Source of the DNA: Bacillota bacterium
Lineage (GTDB): Bacteria; Bacillota; Clostridia; Peptostreptococcales; Thermotaleaceae
Direction: 5' to 3'
Length of the DNA stretch: 5,847 bases
Assembly (NCBI GenBank): GCA_023623095.1
Contig: JAMNXX010000239.1
Span: 1 to 5,847, forward strand
The notes beneath the pieces were generated by a model. It had not been told where the DNA came from. It made no database searches and was given only the letters and a program-made list of their open reading frames with translations. Made by a program: the position numbers and the translations under genes. Each line of letters begins with the position of its first letter. Within the stretch, counting starts at the first letter, position 1. Below, one piece after another: positions 5,323 to 5,847 of this stretch.

Positions 5323-5541
5323 TCACTCGATCTCTATTAACAATGCATTCACATCCACTTTATCCCCTGCTTTTACAGTTCCGGTTTTGGGTGCCGGAAT
5401 TTCATTTTCCATTTTCATCGCTTCCAAAGTTAAGACAACATCGCCTTCTTTTACAGATTCACCTTCCTTTACTTTCATGTGCACGATATGGCCTGGAATT
5501 TGTTCTGATACCAGAGGAGCAGTTTCGATCAATCCCTTCAT
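5323..5541 (-). CDS. Stand-alone biotin-carrier (biotinyl-domain) protein, apparently shortened
   Basis: This 72-residue protein should be biotinylated and carry CO2 for a multi-subunit biotin carboxylase or decarboxylase, such as the gamma subunit of acyl-CoA or oxaloacetate decarboxylases. The hallmark TLEAMKMENEI (38-48) places biotin on K43, and VKEGESVKEGDVV (24-36) is the first half of the barrel. The second half is odd. After APKTGTVK (50-57) most biotinyl domains have a strand of about five residues (pattern xKILV) before the next GD; here it goes directly to AGDKV. The usual second Gly-Asp turn is replaced by DVNALLIEIE. So one beta strand may be missing and the fold impaired. ATG 5541 is the only start in frame before an upstream TGA; the ribosome site GAGG, 8 nt upstream, is weak. 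No catalytic or membrane subunit is nearby, and a terminator follows. It may be a decaying paralogue. Confidence 0.85.
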   Translation of the reverse strand: MKGLIETAPLVSEQIPGHIVHMKVKEGESVKEGDVVLTLEAMKMENEIPAPKTGTVKAGDKVDVNALLIEIE

Positions 5542-5651
5542 GTTTTTAGCCTCAACATATCACGAATCGCGAGCATTTTAAAAGGATGATGAATGTCTGC
5601 AGAAACAATTTTTGATTTTGCCTTTTTAGACGCTTTATGTAATGATACATA
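5538..5651 (-). other. Short open frame overlapping the biotin-carrier start (leader peptide or gene remnant)
   Basis: On the minus strand, after an in-frame TGA (5654-5652), 37 codons stay open to TGA 5540-5538, which overlaps the biotin-carrier ATG as ATGA. The end reads HHPFKMLAIRDMLRLKT. The only useful ATG is at 5576 (12 codons), without a ribosome site. The 4-nt overlap is typical of coupled genes, so this may be the remnant of a neighbour, or chance. Confidence 0.25.
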
Positions 5652-5655
5652 TCAT
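5642..5655. promoter_or_regulatory. 14-bp dyad between divergent genes, possible operator
   Basis: ATGATA CA TATCAT is a perfect 6-2-6 inverted repeat. It sits between the biotin-carrier gene (minus) and the gene starting at 5821 (plus), about 30 nt upstream of the latter's candidate -35. The shape suits a dimeric repressor and is loosely like Fur-family half-sites; the regulator is not identified. Confidence 0.35.
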
Positions 5656-5687
5656 GCAAAAAATTTTCTATAAATAAAATTTTTATC

Positions 5688-5715
5688 TCGTGAAAAGGAT
5701 TTTTTGTGCTATGAT
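5688..5715 (+). promoter_or_regulatory. Extended -10 promoter candidate for the gene at 5821
   Basis: TGC-TATGAT (5707-5715) is an extended -10 element with 5 of 6 matches to TATAAT. A poor -35, TCGTGA (5688-5693), lies 16 nt upstream, as expected when the TG extension compensates. Transcription would start near 5722, giving a leader of about 100 nt. Confidence 0.5.
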
Positions 5716-5805
5716 TGTATTACATGCTCTATTCGGGAAATATAAACAGATAAACCTTTGCTGCCAGAAACATTGTCTTTAAAAAAACAGGTACTGTCTG
5801 ATATA

Positions 5806-5813
5806 AAGGAGGG
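5806..5813 (+). promoter_or_regulatory. Shine-Dalgarno site of the gene at 5821
   Basis: AAGGAGGG lies 7 nt before ATG 5821, an ideal spacing, and is the main reason to accept a gene start here. Confidence 0.85.
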
Positions 5814-5820
5814 AATATTT

Positions 5821-5847
5821 ATGCTTCGCGCTATATGGCTGGTGATT
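5821..5847 (+). CDS. Start of a gene running off the right edge, possibly a membrane protein (partial)
   Basis: Only nine codons are inside the window: MLRAIWLVI. A very good ribosome site (AAGGAGGG, 7 nt) and an upstream extended -10 promoter candidate make a real start likely. The hydrophobic run after one basic residue is how many inner-membrane proteins begin, including nucleoside-recognition/SpmA-type proteins, but nine residues do not identify a family. It is divergent from the biotin-carrier gene. Confidence 0.65.

Noticed and set aside
1..5847. CRISPR arrays, tRNA or rRNA genes, insertion sequences
   Set aside because: No regular repeat-spacer pattern, cloverleaf, rRNA-like sequence or transposase was seen.

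Overview
The window looks like chromosomal DNA from a low-GC anaerobic Firmicute of the Clostridia type. The sequence is AT-rich, Shine-Dalgarno sites are strong (AAGGTGG, GGAGG, AAGGAGGG), intrinsic terminators are clear, and the best-recognised genes are iron-sulfur and flavin enzymes typical of anaerobes. Species cannot be named from this sequence.

Layout. Positions 1-397 hold only the possible tail of an upstream gene and a stretch with no intact gene. A PadR-family repressor gene (398-793, +) follows. It converges on a two-gene operon on the minus strand, and the two units share one bidirectional terminator (813-846). The operon is preT (3413-2121) then preA (2119-866), the two subunits of NAD-dependent dihydropyrimidine dehydrogenase. 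PreT carries FAD, an NAD(P) site and Fe-S clusters. PreA carries the FMN barrel and two ferredoxin-type clusters. Together they should interconvert uracil or thymine and the dihydropyrimidine. preT most likely starts at TTG, and only one base separates the two genes.

Upstream of preT lies about 600 bp without a gene but with several short dyads. One matches the ATGT-N8-ACAT pattern known for some PadR operators and overlaps a weak minus-strand promoter candidate. Next comes an orphan minus-strand gene (4767-4021) that resembles a conserved phage-type protein, although no other phage genes are visible. Divergent from it is a small plus-strand gene (4947-5144) that looks like a heavy-metal-associated domain without its CxxC metal site.

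The right end holds a 72-residue stand-alone biotin-carrier protein (5541-5323, -) with its own terminator. Its C-terminal half seems to lack about five residues of the normal biotinyl fold, so it may be decaying. A divergent gene starts at 5821 (+), behind an extended -10 promoter candidate, and runs off the window.

I see no complete undescribed multi-gene system. The most useful leads are the orphan phage-type gene, the shortened biotinyl domain, the CxxC-less HMA-like protein, the possible PadR operator upstream of preTA, and a 28-29 nt sequence present twice in intergenic DNA.
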